From positions 839,501-903,500 of the forward strand of contig NZ_BLLN01000002.1 in the NCBI RefSeq assembly GCF_011170125.1: a DNA stretch of 64,000 bases, in the 5' to 3' direction. The translations under genes and the position numbers were made by a program. The stretch's first letter is position 1; every line of letters begins with the position of its first letter. The stretch is from Streptomyces diastaticus subsp. diastaticus (GTDB lineage: Bacteria > Actinomycetota > Actinomycetes > Streptomycetales > Streptomycetaceae). Positions 13,285-22,109 of the stretch are shown piece by piece. Below the pieces are notes generated by a model. The model was not told the origin of the DNA and did no database searches. It saw nothing but the letters and a program-made list of their open reading frames with translations.

Positions 13285-14319
13285 ATGAACGATTCCGCTT
13301 CCCCCCAAGCCCGGCGCGCCCGCCGCCCCCGCCGCACCACGGCCCTGCTCTCCGGCGCGGTGGCGGCCCTGCTCATCGGCCTCACCGCCTGCGGATCGGG
13401 CGGCAGTGACGAGAGCGCGGACAAGCCCGCCGAGGGCAAGGCGGGCGGTGCCTTCCCCGCGAAGGTCGCCACCAAGTTCGGTGAGATCACCATCGACGAG
13501 GCGCCGAAACGGATCGTCGCGCTCGGCTGGGGTGACGCGGAGACCGCGCTGGCGCTCGGCGCGCAGCCGGTGGGCGCCAGCGACTGGCTGCCCTTCGGCG
13601 GGGAGGGCGTCGGTCCGTGGGCCAAGGGTATGTACGACGAGAAGCCCGAGCTGATCGGCACCATGGAGCCGGAGTTCGAGAAGATCGCGGCGCTCGAACC
13701 CGACCTGATCCTCGACACCAAGTCCAGTGGTGACCAGACCCGCTACGACACCCTCAGCAAGATCGCCCCGACGGTCGGCGTCCCGAAGGGTGGGGACATG
13801 TACATGACCTCGTGGGAGAAGCAGACCGAGATGGTCGCGGGCGCCCTGGGCAAGAAGGACGAGGGCGCCGAGCTGATCGCGGAGACCGGGAAGAAGTTCC
13901 AGGCCGCCGCCGAGAAGCACCCGGAGTTCAAGGGCAAGTCGATCACCGTCGGCTCGCGCACCTCCGAGGGCTTCGGCGCGTACGTCGGCGGCACCGGCCG
14001 CGTCGACTTCGTCAAGCGGCTCGGCTTCGTCAACAACCCGGAGATCGAGAAGCTGGCCGGCGACTCCTTCTCGGTCTCCGTCTCCAAGGAGAAGCTGGAC
14101 CTGCTCGACGCCGACCTGACCGTCATGGCGCCGATCGGCATCTCCGCCGAGGAGATCAGCGACGACCCGCTCTACAAGGCGGTGCCCTCGGTGAAGGACG
14201 GCCGCTCGATCGTCTTCGACGACCAGGACATCAGCCAGGCCTTCGCCACCGACTCGGTGCTGAGCGTCGGCTACGCCCTGGAGAAGGTCGTCCCGCTCTT
14301 CTCGGAGAAGCTCAAGTAA
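13285..14319 (+). CDS. Iron-siderophore ABC transporter substrate-binding lipoprotein
   Basis: A 344-residue extracellular receptor (FepB/FhuD-like, TroA fold). The N-terminus has many arginines, a hydrophobic core (about 19-34) and a lipobox LTAC with the lipidated Cys at 36. The mature domain begins with FGEITIDEAPKRIVALGWG and includes the LEPDLILDTK segment of periplasmic-binding protein 2 family members. The start is fixed by the iron box and -10 immediately upstream. It probably delivers ferric siderophore to the FecCD permeases at 8077-10409, from which it is separated by the sigma-factor pair. A strong hairpin follows. Confidence 0.94.
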   Translation: MNDSASPQARRARRPRRTTALLSGAVAALLIGLTACGSGGSDESADKPAEGKAGGAFPAKVATKFGEITIDEAPKRIVALGWGDAETALALGAQPVGASDWLPFGGEGVGPWAKGMYDEKPELIGTMEPEFEKIAALEPDLILDTKSSGDQTRYDTLSKIAPTVGVPKGGDMYMTSWEKQTEMVAGALGKKDEGAELIAETGKKFQAAAEKHPEFKGKSITVGSRTSEGFGAYVGGTGRVDFVKRLGFVNNPEIEKLAGDSFSVSVSKEKLDLLDADLTVMAPIGISAEEISDDPLYKAVPSVKDGRSIVFDDQDISQAFATDSVLSVGYALEKVVPLFSEKLK

Positions 14320-14344
14320 GGCTCGCTCCCCGGCTGTCCGGCAC

Positions 14345-14384
14345 GTACGCCCCCGGCTGCCCCACGTGGCGGCCGGGGGCGTAC
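14345..14384 (+). terminator. Hairpin terminator after the siderophore-binding lipoprotein gene
   Basis: GTACGCCCCCGGC pairs perfectly with GCCGGGGGCGTAC across a 14-base loop, 25 bases after the stop codon. No U-tract follows, as is usual in streptomycetes. Confidence 0.75.
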
Positions 14385-14492
14385 CGCTGTCCCGGTCCGG
14401 GCGCGGGGGCGACCAGCTATAAGCGGCGTGCATAGCATGTGAGGGTCAGCGGGGGACGGCCTCGCCGAGCGGTGTGGAGAGCGGGGCGATCG

Positions 14493-15086
14493 GTGAGGAC
14501 CGGGAGTGCGGAGTCGGCGTACCAGGAGCGGGACGCCTATCTGGCGGCGGTGGAGCGGGCGGCGGCCGAACTGGCCGACGACCGGCGTCGGGCGCTGGTG
14601 GCGGATGTGGCGGTGCGCATCGACCGAGGGCTCGACGGGCGCCCGGGCGCGATGAGCGAGGTCCTCGCCGAGCTGGGCGACCCGCGTGCGGTGGCGGCCG
14701 GGGTACCCGTGGCCGGGCGGGCCCCCGGGGCCGCCGGGCGGAGGTCGCGCGTGCACCCCGCCGTGCCGGTCGGGCTGATCGCCGGCTCGTACGCGCTGGC
14801 GCTCGTGCTCCAGTTGGCCGGGGCGCCGACCGGGGTGCTGTCGGTGGCCCTGCTGCTGCGGCTGACCGGTGTCGTGCTGCTCTGCACCAGCCTCTTCTGG
14901 GGGCCGGGGCGGAAGGTGGCCGGGGCGCTGGTCACACTGGTGCTCCCCGCCGCGGCCAACCTGCTGTGGAACCGCGAGTTGAGCGGGGAGGACAGCCTGG
15001 CCCTCCGCGTCCTCGCCGACGTGTGCCAGGTGCTGTGCGTCGTCGGCGGTGCCGCCTGGCTGTGGTGGACCCGGCGTAAGGCGTGA
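14493..15086 (+). CDS. HAAS-domain membrane protein
   Basis: A protein of about 197 residues with an N-terminal helical segment (ERDAYLAAVERAAAELADDRR...LGDPRAVA) resembling the HAAS signalling domain often found next to PadR regulators. Three or four hydrophobic segments follow and it ends in WLWWTRRKA. No PadR gene is adjacent here, so its partner is unknown. GTG 14493 was chosen as nearest to the conserved part; GTG 14439, just after a TATAAG-like element, would add 18 residues. Function uncertain. Confidence 0.7.
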   Translation: MRTGSAESAYQERDAYLAAVERAAAELADDRRRALVADVAVRIDRGLDGRPGAMSEVLAELGDPRAVAAGVPVAGRAPGAAGRRSRVHPAVPVGLIAGSYALALVLQLAGAPTGVLSVALLLRLTGVVLLCTSLFWGPGRKVAGALVTLVLPAAANLLWNRELSGEDSLALRVLADVCQVLCVVGGAAWLWWTRRKA

Positions 15087-15624
15087 CCTCCGGGCGGCTC
15101 GGTTCCCTCCGCCCTCGGCCTGGGCGCGGGGACGAGGGCGCCGGGGCTGCCGGAGGCCACCGACGCCCGGCCCGGCGGCCCTCGGGGCGGGAGGCGCACA
15201 CCGCCCCGGGGGCTCCGGCCCCGGCCGGCCCGGCCGCACGCGCCGGGGAGGCCCGTGACATCGTCGTGGGCGGGCCGCCCGGGCCCGAACCTTCCGAGGC
15301 GGCGTCCTCGCATCCCGCAGGGCGCCCACCGCACCCGGTACGCACGCTCACCGCGCCGGCCGAAGGCCCGAGTGGCTCCGCTGCGAGCCCCTTCGTCCGG
15401 CACGGCCGAGAACGCGCACCGACCACCGCGGACCCCGCGGACACCGCACAGGATTCGATGACACCCCTAGTTCTCCGCCGCGGAACCCCCGATCCGCCAC
15501 CTTGCCGGGCCCGTCGCGCGACACTGGACCTACGGCCCCCACGCGTGGGCCGCCGTGACGTCCGGGGCTGAGGGGCCCCGGGCAGATGCCGAGGGCTGAG
15601 GGGCCCTTGGCTGCTGTGGAAACC
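15087..15624. other. Gene-free stretch
   Basis: About 540 bases between the HAAS-domain gene and the ABC permease terminator. Open frames on both strands are compositionally biased and carry no recognisable domain. Nothing else is seen. Confidence 0.5.
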
Positions 15625-15670
15625 GCCGGGCGCGGGGTACGGCTCGGGATGGCCGTGCCCCGCGCCCGGC
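15625..15670 (-). terminator. Hairpin terminator of the GntR-ABC operon
   Basis: A stem of 13 perfect GC-rich pairs (GCCGGGCGCGGGG with its complement), then one mismatch and four more pairs, with a 10-base loop. It lies about 45 bases downstream of the ABC permease stop codon on the minus strand. Confidence 0.7.
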
Positions 15671-15713
15671 GGCACGTCGTTACGCCGCTGACCGGCGCCG
15701 GTGAGGCGGCTGG

Positions 15714-16730
15714 TCAGAAGGAGCGGCGCCGCATCCACAGCCACACGAAGGTGACCGCGAGGGCGGCCAGCCCCAGACAGACGGCGCCCTCGGCGAGCTG
15801 GAGGTCGCGCATGTGGCCGAGCGGGTGGCGCTGGGAGTACTCGTGGAGCGCCCCGTGGTCGGCCAGGCAGGCGTCGAAGTCGTCGGCCTGAAAGCAGGGG
15901 GCGGAGTCGAAGAGCGTCTTGTCGGCGAGGGCCGACTGCGGCTGGACCAGCATCCAGTCCTCCTCGCGGACCGGCGGGACGGACCGGCCGAACGAGGTGA
16001 CCGGCCGCACCAGGTACGGGCGGACCGCCGTCAGCAGGGCCGTCAGCGCGCCCATCGCGCCCAGCGTCAGCGCCATCGCGGGCAGCGTCCGCCGGGTCAC
16101 CGCGCCGGCCGCCGCGCCGAGGGCCACGCCGAGCGCGGCGTACCCCGCGACGGCCGGGCCGGTGGAGACGAAGGCGGTGGCCGAGTACCAGTACAGGCCG
16201 AGCGTGGCCTGCCCGGCGCCCTCCAGCGCCCATGAGCCGACCCAGGCGGCGGCGCCCGTCCCGGCCGTCAGCGCGCCCATCGGCAGCGCCAGCTTGTGCA
16301 GCAGCCAGCTCTCCCGGGTGACGCCCTGCGCCCACACCAGCCGGTGGGTGTCCGCCTCCAGTTCGCGGGCGATCAGCGGCGCCCCCACGAAGAGCCCGCC
16401 GAGGAAGGGCAGGGCGAGGACGCCGGCGAGGAGCAGGCGGAACGGGGCCGCGTACAGGCCGCGGTACTCGTCGATGAGCTCCTGGCGCGCCGTGCACCGC
16501 TCGGAGCCGCCCATCAGCGGGCAGTCGGCGATGCCGTGCGCCGCCTGGAAGGCGACGGCGTTGTGGCGCAGCAGCACGGCGGCGACCACCAGGGCGGTGA
16601 CCAGCGCGAGACCGGTCCACAGGACGCCCCGGTGCTGGCGCCACACCAGCCACGTCATGCCGTGCAGCAGGCGGCGGGGCCCGGAGGCCGGGGCGGTGGC
16701 GGACTCCCTCTCCAGGGTGGCGGTGCTCAT
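15714..16730 (-). CDS. ABC transporter permease of the GntR-linked operon
   Basis: A 338-residue membrane protein with about six hydrophobic segments: one near 38-60, four between 95 and 235, and one at the end (LGLAALAVTFVWLWMRRR). A large external loop lies between 235 and 305. Its ATG overlaps the stop of the ATPase gene by four bases, so the two are coupled. Together they form an ABC-2-like system; YtrA-type GntR regulators typically control such exporters in response to cell-wall antibiotics. No substrate can be inferred. A terminator lies just downstream. Confidence 0.85.
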   Translation of the reverse strand: MSTATLERESATAPASGPRRLLHGMTWLVWRQHRGVLWTGLALVTALVVAAVLLRHNAVAFQAAHGIADCPLMGGSERCTARQELIDEYRGLYAAPFRLLLAGVLALPFLGGLFVGAPLIARELEADTHRLVWAQGVTRESWLLHKLALPMGALTAGTGAAAWVGSWALEGAGQATLGLYWYSATAFVSTGPAVAGYAALGVALGAAAGAVTRRTLPAMALTLGAMGALTALLTAVRPYLVRPVTSFGRSVPPVREEDWMLVQPQSALADKTLFDSAPCFQADDFDACLADHGALHEYSQRHPLGHMRDLQLAEGAVCLGLAALAVTFVWLWMRRRSF

Positions 16731-17695
16731 GCGGCGTGGTCCTTGCTGGTGAGGTGCGTCGAGGCGTGCGGGGTCGCCGAGGCGGTGAGGAGCGCGGGCG
16801 CGTTAGGCGAGCGGAGGTAGGCGAGGAGCAACTGCTCCATCGAGGGCTCGGTGACCGTCCAGGTGGGCCCGGGGGCCAGCGGTGCCTCGCGGCGCACCAT
16901 GGCGGTGAACTGCCGTCCGCTGGTGGTGGATTCGACGACGGTGTGGCCGTCCAGCGGGCCGGGCGCCCCGTCCCCCGGCAGCGCGCCGGTGACCATGCTG
17001 TGCGCCCACGCCAGTTCGTCGGCCTCGCCGGCCAGCCGGACCCGGCCCTCGGCCAGGACGAGCAGGTAGTCGCAGACGCCTTCGAGTTCGGCGAGGGTGT
17101 GGGTGGACATGACGACGGTCGTGCCCGACTCGGCCGCCTCCGCCATCAGCAGGCTGGTCATCTCGTGCCGCACCAGCGGGTCGAGGTCGGCCATCGGCTC
17201 GTCGAGCAGCAACATGCTGGGCCGCTTGCCGAAGCAGAGGGCGAGGGCGAGGCGGGTGCGCTGGCCGCCGGAGAGGCTGCCCGCCCGGGCGCCGAACGGG
17301 ATGTCCCCGGCGCGCACGATGGCCTCGGCGCGCGACTGGTCCCACTCGGCGCCGTTGAGTTCGCGGCCCATCCGCAGGGTGTCGGTGACGGTCAGGCGCG
17401 GGTAGAGGGGCTTGGACTGTGCGAGGTGGCCGACCTGCCGGCGGGCCCGGGCGCCGCGCGGGTCACCGCCGAAGACGCGCAGGGTGCCGGCGGAGGGGCC
17501 GCTGACCCCGGTGGCCAGTGACATCAGGGTGCTCTTGCCCGCGCCGTTGGGGCCGACCAGCCCGCAGATCCGTCCGGCGGGGAGACGGAAGGCGCACTCC
17601 TTCAGGGCCCAGCCGCGCCGGTAGCGCTTGCCGAGCCCGGCCGCCTCCAGGGCGACCAGTCCGGCGTCGGCCGGGTCGAACTGCTCTGTGTACAC
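16727..17695 (-). CDS. ABC transporter ATP-binding protein of the GntR-linked operon
   Basis: A 322-residue ATPase with Walker A GPNGAGKST, signature LSGGQRTRLALALCFGK, Walker B MLLLDEPMADLDP and a switch His in VVMSTHTLAELE. The last 100 residues form a C-terminal extension seen in drug-type exporters. The start is GTG 17695 with a GAGAG site. It is the second gene of an operon GntR-ATPase-permease and is translationally coupled to the permease. Confidence 0.92.
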   Translation of the reverse strand: MYTEQFDPADAGLVALEAAGLGKRYRRGWALKECAFRLPAGRICGLVGPNGAGKSTLMSLATGVSGPSAGTLRVFGGDPRGARARRQVGHLAQSKPLYPRLTVTDTLRMGRELNGAEWDQSRAEAIVRAGDIPFGARAGSLSGGQRTRLALALCFGKRPSMLLLDEPMADLDPLVRHEMTSLLMAEAAESGTTVVMSTHTLAELEGVCDYLLVLAEGRVRLAGEADELAWAHSMVTGALPGDGAPGPLDGHTVVESTTSGRQFTAMVRREAPLAPGPTWTVTEPSMEQLLLAYLRSPNAPALLTASATPHASTHLTSKDHAA

Positions 17696-17762
17696 GTGCT
17701 GCTCTCTCGTCCGTGGGGAGGTCCGGGCGGCCCGGGGGCGTCGACCGCCCTCGCCGGTGTGC

Positions 17763-18179
17763 TCAGTGCCGCGCGGGGCCGGTGCGCGGGGTGCCGGCCG
17801 CGGCGAAGACCTCGGCGCGGCAGGCGTCGAAGAGCGCGGCGGCGTCCTCCGCGTCCAGTCCCGCCTCCTCGGCCTTGTGCAGCCATGCCGTCAGCTCCGC
17901 GCGCAGCGGCGCGTGCGAGGCGGTTCCGGCGGTGCCGAGCCCGCGTCGCACGAAGGTGCCGCGCCCCGGCTGGAGTTCGACCAGCCCTTCGCGCTCCAGC
18001 TCCCGGTACGCCTTGAGCACGGTGTGCGGGTTGATCGCCGCCGTCTCGACGACCTCCTTGGCCGTCGGCAGCTTGTCCCCGGGGGCGAGCACCCCCAGGC
18101 GCAGCGCCTGCCTGGTCTGCAGAACGATCTGCATGTACGTCGCGACACCGCTGCGCCGCTCGATCTGGTACGTGATCAC
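17763..18179 (-). CDS. GntR-family transcriptional regulator, YtrA subfamily
   Basis: A 138-residue repressor. The winged helix-turn-helix occupies about 10-75 (TYMQIVLQTRQALRLG, then LPTAKEVVETAAINPHTVLK and the GLVELQPGRGTFV wing), followed by a short helical dimerisation tail, as in the YtrA subgroup. GTG 18179 was chosen because GGAGG lies seven bases upstream and the protein then begins MITYQIERRSG, the usual subfamily start; the longer reading from 18206 adds a non-conserved tail. It is the first gene of the ABC operon, and the 20-bp-arm inverted repeat just upstream is its probable operator. Confidence 0.9.
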   Translation of the reverse strand: MITYQIERRSGVATYMQIVLQTRQALRLGVLAPGDKLPTAKEVVETAAINPHTVLKAYRELEREGLVELQPGRGTFVRRGLGTAGTASHAPLRAELTAWLHKAEEAGLDAEDAAALFDACRAEVFAAAGTPRTGPARH

Positions 18180-18215
18180 GCTGGTGCCTCCTCCGTCGTC
18201 CACCACGGTCGGTCC

Positions 18216-18267
18216 TCCCCGCCACCATCATTGTGTATATGGAATAGCACAATGATGGTGGCGGGGA
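18216..18267. promoter_or_regulatory. 20-bp-arm perfect inverted repeat, probable GntR/YtrA operator
   Basis: The arm TCCCCGCCACCATCATTGTG (18216-18235) is repeated exactly in inverse at 18248-18267 around a 12-base AT-rich spacer. It begins 37 bases upstream of the GntR start and is much more AT-rich at its centre than its surroundings, as expected for a promoter-operator. The inner TTGTG...CACAA resembles operators of this subfamily. Confidence 0.8.
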
Positions 18268-18735
18268 ACGCGGCTCCTTGTCAATCGCGCGCACGGCCGC
18301 GGCCCGGCGGGCGGTGTCCCCGCCGGGTGGCTTCCGGTGTCGACCGGCCCGCGTCCGCCTTCGGCACCACGCGCGCATCGCCGTGTGTCACCGGCCGGGG
18401 TCCATGAAGGCACCACCCGCTCGCCCTCGCGGGCCGCGCCGGCCTCCGCCTCCCCGCGCGCCGTCGCGCGAAGCGGGCGCCCCGCTCCGCACCGGCAGCC
18501 GTCGCGGCCCCGCCCTTCCGCCGGGGCCCGTACCGGTCCGCACCCCGGTGCCCTGAGAGTCCACCCGACCCTCGCCCCCGCCGGCGAGCCCGGGGCCGGT
18601 GCCCGGGCCGCTTCCGCCGGCCGGTGGCGCCCCCCGCCCGGCCTCCGTCACCCGTTCGGCCCAGTCCTCCGCGCGCCCGAGGGGCCGCGCGCCGAGGCTG
18701 GACGGAGCCACGCCGTCGATGAGAGGGCACCCGAC
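18268..18735. other. Gene-free stretch
   Basis: About 470 bases between the GntR operator and the small membrane protein gene. Only biased open frames with no recognisable domain are present. The promoter of the downstream gene must lie here, but no clear element stands out. Confidence 0.45.
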
Positions 18736-19209
18736 ATGAGCGATCAGCACGAGACCCCCGACCCCCGCGAGGCGCACAGTGGCGCGCACACCGGGGCCGC
18801 GGACGTCCCGGAGGGCCACTCCGCCCGCCAGTCGTGGGCCACCGGGGGGACGGTCCTCGCGGGCGTCCTCCTGCTCCTCCAGGGAGTCTTCGGCTTCCTC
18901 CAGGGCATCGCGGGCATCGCCGACAACACCGTCTACGCGGGCCTCGGCGACTACGCCTTCAAGATGAGCGTCACCGCCTGGGGCTGGATCCACCTCTTCC
19001 TCGGCGTCCTGGTCGCCATCACCGGCTGGTGCATCCTCACCGGCCAGACCTGGGCCAAGGCCACAGGCGTCGGCCTCGCCGCCGTCGCGGTCATCCTCAA
19101 CTTCATGTGGCTGCCCTACCTGCCCCTGTGGGCGCTCCTCAACATCGCCCTCGGCATCTTCGTCATCTGGGCCCTGTGCACGGAGCGCCCCGACGCCCCG
19201 CCGCTGTAG
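18736..19209 (+). CDS. DUF7144-like four-helix membrane protein
   Basis: A 157-residue protein with a hydrophilic N-terminus (1-32) and four membrane segments: about 35-58, 78-100, 105-125 and 128-148. The conserved features are a WATGGTVLAGVLLLLQG opening helix and WGWIHLFLGVLVAITG. It matches the streptomycete DUF7144 type by appearance. Function is unknown. ATG 18736 has no strong ribosome site but marks the start of the conserved region. A perfect 16-bp hairpin follows, so it is probably monocistronic. Confidence 0.8.
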   Translation: MSDQHETPDPREAHSGAHTGAADVPEGHSARQSWATGGTVLAGVLLLLQGVFGFLQGIAGIADNTVYAGLGDYAFKMSVTAWGWIHLFLGVLVAITGWCILTGQTWAKATGVGLAAVAVILNFMWLPYLPLWALLNIALGIFVIWALCTERPDAPPL

Positions 19210-19238
19210 CGGCCCCGGCCGCCCCGCGGCCCCGGGAC

Positions 19239-19276
19239 CGAGCGGGACACGACCGGACCGGGTCGTGTCCCGCTCG
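19239..19276 (+). terminator. Strong hairpin terminator after the DUF7144-like gene
   Basis: CGAGCGGGACACGACC pairs perfectly (16 bp) with its inverse across a 6-base loop, 30 bases after the stop codon. Confidence 0.85.
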
Positions 19277-19560
19277 CCCGTCCTGCCACGGCCTCGGCCG
19301 CAGATGAGCCCCGCGGCTCCTCACCGCGGCCGTGAACGGCTCGGCGGACGGCGGCACCGGTCGGCCGCCGGAGCAACCGGCTGGAGGGAGACCGCACCGC
19401 TCACGCGCACACCCTGGGCCGCCCCGGCCACCGCCGCCGAGGCCCCCGTGCCGAGGGCAACGCCCCGGCCCCGACGCCCGCGACAGGGGTCACCCGTGTC
19501 CGGGAGGCCCCACCGGACACGCCCCCGAGGCGGCCCGCCGAGCACCCCGGCGCCGGCCCC

Positions 19561-20316
19561 CTACGTACGGGGCCGGCGCCGGCCCCGCGTCCGGAGCACG
19601 CAGTCACCGCACGTCTCGGCGGGCACCCGGTAGAACAGGCAGCAGCTGCGGCGGACGAAGGCGACGCCGAGCCCCTCCTCGTGGACGAAGGTGCCGGTGT
19701 GTGCCAGCGGAGGCCGGCCCAGCAGGTGCTCGACCAGCGGGACGGCTCTCCCGGCCGCCTCGGGCGCCTGGTCCAGGAGTACGCGTACGGCGCCGACCAG
19801 GGCGGAGGCGGCGTTGCCGCGCAGGACCTGCGGGGAGACGGCGTAGCGGCTGCCGACCGCCTCGGCGAGCGGCGCGAGATGGCCGACGGCGACGGCCCGG
19901 TGAAGCGCCTCGGGGAGCGGTCCGGGCAACGGCCGGGGAGCGGGCAGCCGCAGCTCGACGGGCCCCGCGGACGGCCTGCGCCACCACAGTCGGCCCGGGC
20001 CGAGGTCGGGGACCTCCGAGCCGAGGGCGGCGCACCCCAGCGCCAGCGACCAGAGCCGGGAGGCCAGGCCGAGCTGGGCGGTGGAGGCGGCGACCCGGCC
20101 GGGGCCGGTCCCCATGCGCCGGCCGGTCTCCTCGACGTGGCCGGCGATCCCGTCGCCGTACAACTCGGCGAGGGGGCGGAAACCGCCCTCGGACGGGTCG
20201 GCGCGGGGCACGGGGTCGGCGGTGAAGTAGGGGCCGACGCGGGCGAGCCGGGTCAGCAGCGTGTCGAGGGCCGCGGCGCTCACCGGGTCCGCACCACCGT
20301 GGAGCCGTACCGGCAC
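19561..20316 (-). CDS. FhuF-like ferric-siderophore reductase, (2Fe-2S) protein
   Basis: A protein of about 251 residues resembling FhuF-type siderophore-iron reductases. The C-terminus carries the diagnostic cysteine motif SCCLFYRVPAETCGDC (C-C-x9-C-x2-C as I count it), which binds an unusual [2Fe-2S] cluster. Such proteins reduce Fe(III) from imported siderophores in the cytosol. The start is uncertain: GTG 20316 was chosen, with a GAGAGAGG site rather far upstream; GTG 20283 is an alternative. No iron box is visible upstream, although the role fits the nearby NRPS and uptake genes. Confidence 0.85.
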   Translation of the reverse strand: MPVRLHGGADPVSAAALDTLLTRLARVGPYFTADPVPRADPSEGGFRPLAELYGDGIAGHVEETGRRMGTGPGRVAASTAQLGLASRLWSLALGCAALGSEVPDLGPGRLWWRRPSAGPVELRLPAPRPLPGPLPEALHRAVAVGHLAPLAEAVGSRYAVSPQVLRGNAASALVGAVRVLLDQAPEAAGRAVPLVEHLLGRPPLAHTGTFVHEEGLGVAFVRRSCCLFYRVPAETCGDCVLRTRGRRRPRT

Positions 20317-20643
20317 ATGGGTGCCACCGTCCTCTCTCGGGGAACCCGGCCCCGGCTGTGCGCGGGGATTGTCGCAGCCGGGCGGCGGGCCGCGCCAGGA
20401 CGGACGAGGACGGACGACGGCGGGTGCGGACGGGCGGACGGGTGAGGAGGGTGGCTCCGCCCGGCGACACCTCGCGCCACCCCCCGGCGTCCCGCCGTTC
20501 GGGACTGCTCGGCGCGAGGATGGGCAGGGAGACCGGTCAGCCCCCGCGCCGTCGCGGGGCGCGGGCCAGGCGTCGGCCGGCCGGAGCAGCAGCCCCGCGA
20601 CGAGCCGGCGGCGCCAGGTACGCATCGAAGAGGAGCGCACGAC
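20317..20643. other. Divergent intergenic region
   Basis: About 330 bases between the FhuF-like gene and the LLM oxidoreductase. It was checked for TTAGG-type iron boxes and none was seen. It should contain both promoters, but neither can be placed with confidence. Confidence 0.4.
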
Positions 20644-21594
20644 ATGACGAGCACCCCCGGCACCAACCCGACCAGCGATCCGACCTCCGTCCCCGCCACC
20701 ACCGCCGCCCACGAACTGGGCCTCGGCACCGTCGGCATCTGGAGCGGCGCGCTCCGGATCACCGACGGGACCGGGCGGGACGGAGCCATCACCGACGCCG
20801 TCGAGGAGATCGAGGCGCTCGGATACGGCGCCATCTGGGTGGGCGGCAGCGCGAGCGTCGCCGACGCGCGGGCGGTCCTCGCCGCCACCCATCATCTCCG
20901 CGTCGCCACCGGCATCCTCTCCATCTGGGACCACCCGGCCGACCGCGTCGCCGAGGAGGCGTCCGACGCCGACCGCGCCCACGACGACCGCTTCGTCCTC
21001 GGCATCGGCGCCAGCCATCAGCAGCTCGCTCCCAAGGAGTACGCCAAGCCGTACACCGCGATGCGGGAGTACCTGACCGCGCTGGACGAGGCGCCCCACC
21101 CCGTCCCCGCCCGGCGGCGCGTCCTCGCCGCCCTCGGGCCGAAGATGCTCCAGCTCTCCAAGGACCGGGCCGCCGGGGCCCACCCGTACCTGGTGACCGA
21201 GGACCAGGTCGCCGAGGCCCGCGAGGCCCTCGGAACCGGCCCGCTGCTCGCCCCCGAGCTGAAGGTGGTGCTCGACGACGACCTCGCCCGCGCCCGCGAG
21301 ACCGCCCGCGCCTACCTGCGCTTCTACCTGGAGCTGCCCAACTACACCAACAACCTGCGCCGGGCCGGTTTCGGCCCCGCCGACTTCGAGGACGGCGGCA
21401 GCGACGCCCTCCTCGACGCGGTGGTCGCCCACGGCGACGCCGAGCGGGTGCGGTCCCGCGTCACCGGCTTCCACAAGGCCGGTGCCGACCACGTCGCCCT
21501 CCAGGTCGTCACCTCCGACCCCGTGCGAGACCTCCCCATCCCCGCCTGGCGCACCCTCGCCGCAGCCCTCGACCTCCCCGGCGCCACCGCCTGA
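20644..21594 (+). CDS. LLM-class F420-dependent oxidoreductase
   Basis: A 316-residue luciferase-like TIM-barrel protein. It begins with the LGTVGIWSGALR strand and has AIWVGGS, LRVATGILSIWDHPADRVAEE, FVLGIGASH and LGPKMLQLSKDRAAGAHPYLVTEDQV, all typical of actinobacterial F420-dependent LLM enzymes (TIGR03620-like). These use reduced F420 for hydride transfer to varied substrates. The specific substrate is not evident. ATG 20644 has GAGGAG nine bases upstream. It stands alone between two oppositely oriented genes. Confidence 0.9.
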   Translation: MTSTPGTNPTSDPTSVPATTAAHELGLGTVGIWSGALRITDGTGRDGAITDAVEEIEALGYGAIWVGGSASVADARAVLAATHHLRVATGILSIWDHPADRVAEEASDADRAHDDRFVLGIGASHQQLAPKEYAKPYTAMREYLTALDEAPHPVPARRRVLAALGPKMLQLSKDRAAGAHPYLVTEDQVAEAREALGTGPLLAPELKVVLDDDLARARETARAYLRFYLELPNYTNNLRRAGFGPADFEDGGSDALLDAVVAHGDAERVRSRVTGFHKAGADHVALQVVTSDPVRDLPIPAWRTLAAALDLPGATA

Positions 21595-22109
21595 CCCGCC
21601 CCGGCCCCCTCGGCCACCGTCCCGCCCCGGACGCCGACCGGCCACTTCCGGCCCCGTCCCCGGCCCGGCGGCGTCTGAGGACGACGCCCGGCCCCGTCCC
21701 GGCCCGGCCGGCGGGGGAGGCCGATCAGTGACCCGTGCGGACGGGTACCCGCCGCCGCGTCCCGGTCCGGCCGCCGGCCGGGGCGACGGTTCCGCCCGGC
21801 GCCCCGGGGCAGATCTCACGCGCCTCCCGCCGCCGGGCACCCTTGCCGGAGGCAACCACCTTGCCCCGCACCCCCGTTGCCTGGCACTATCCCGCGTGAC
21901 CGGCCGGTCGACCCGGCCGGAACGACTGCCACCGCTTCAAGGCGGTGCGCGTGCCGCGTGACGGCGGCAGCGGCGTCAGCCGCACAGGCGGCGAGGGCCG
22001 CCGGGAGCGGGCGTGGCGCGGGAGAGCGCCGAGGCGGACGTCACCGGGCTGAGCGTGCGAGCCGGTGACGTCGCCCGTGCCCGGCAGCGGGCCCCGCCCG
22101 CGCAGGAGT
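21595..22109. other. Convergent intergenic region
   Basis: About 515 bases between convergent genes. It contains GC-rich partial repeats of CCGGCCCCGTCCCGGCCCGG (near 21640-21715). No gene or clear terminator stem was identified. Confidence 0.45.
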
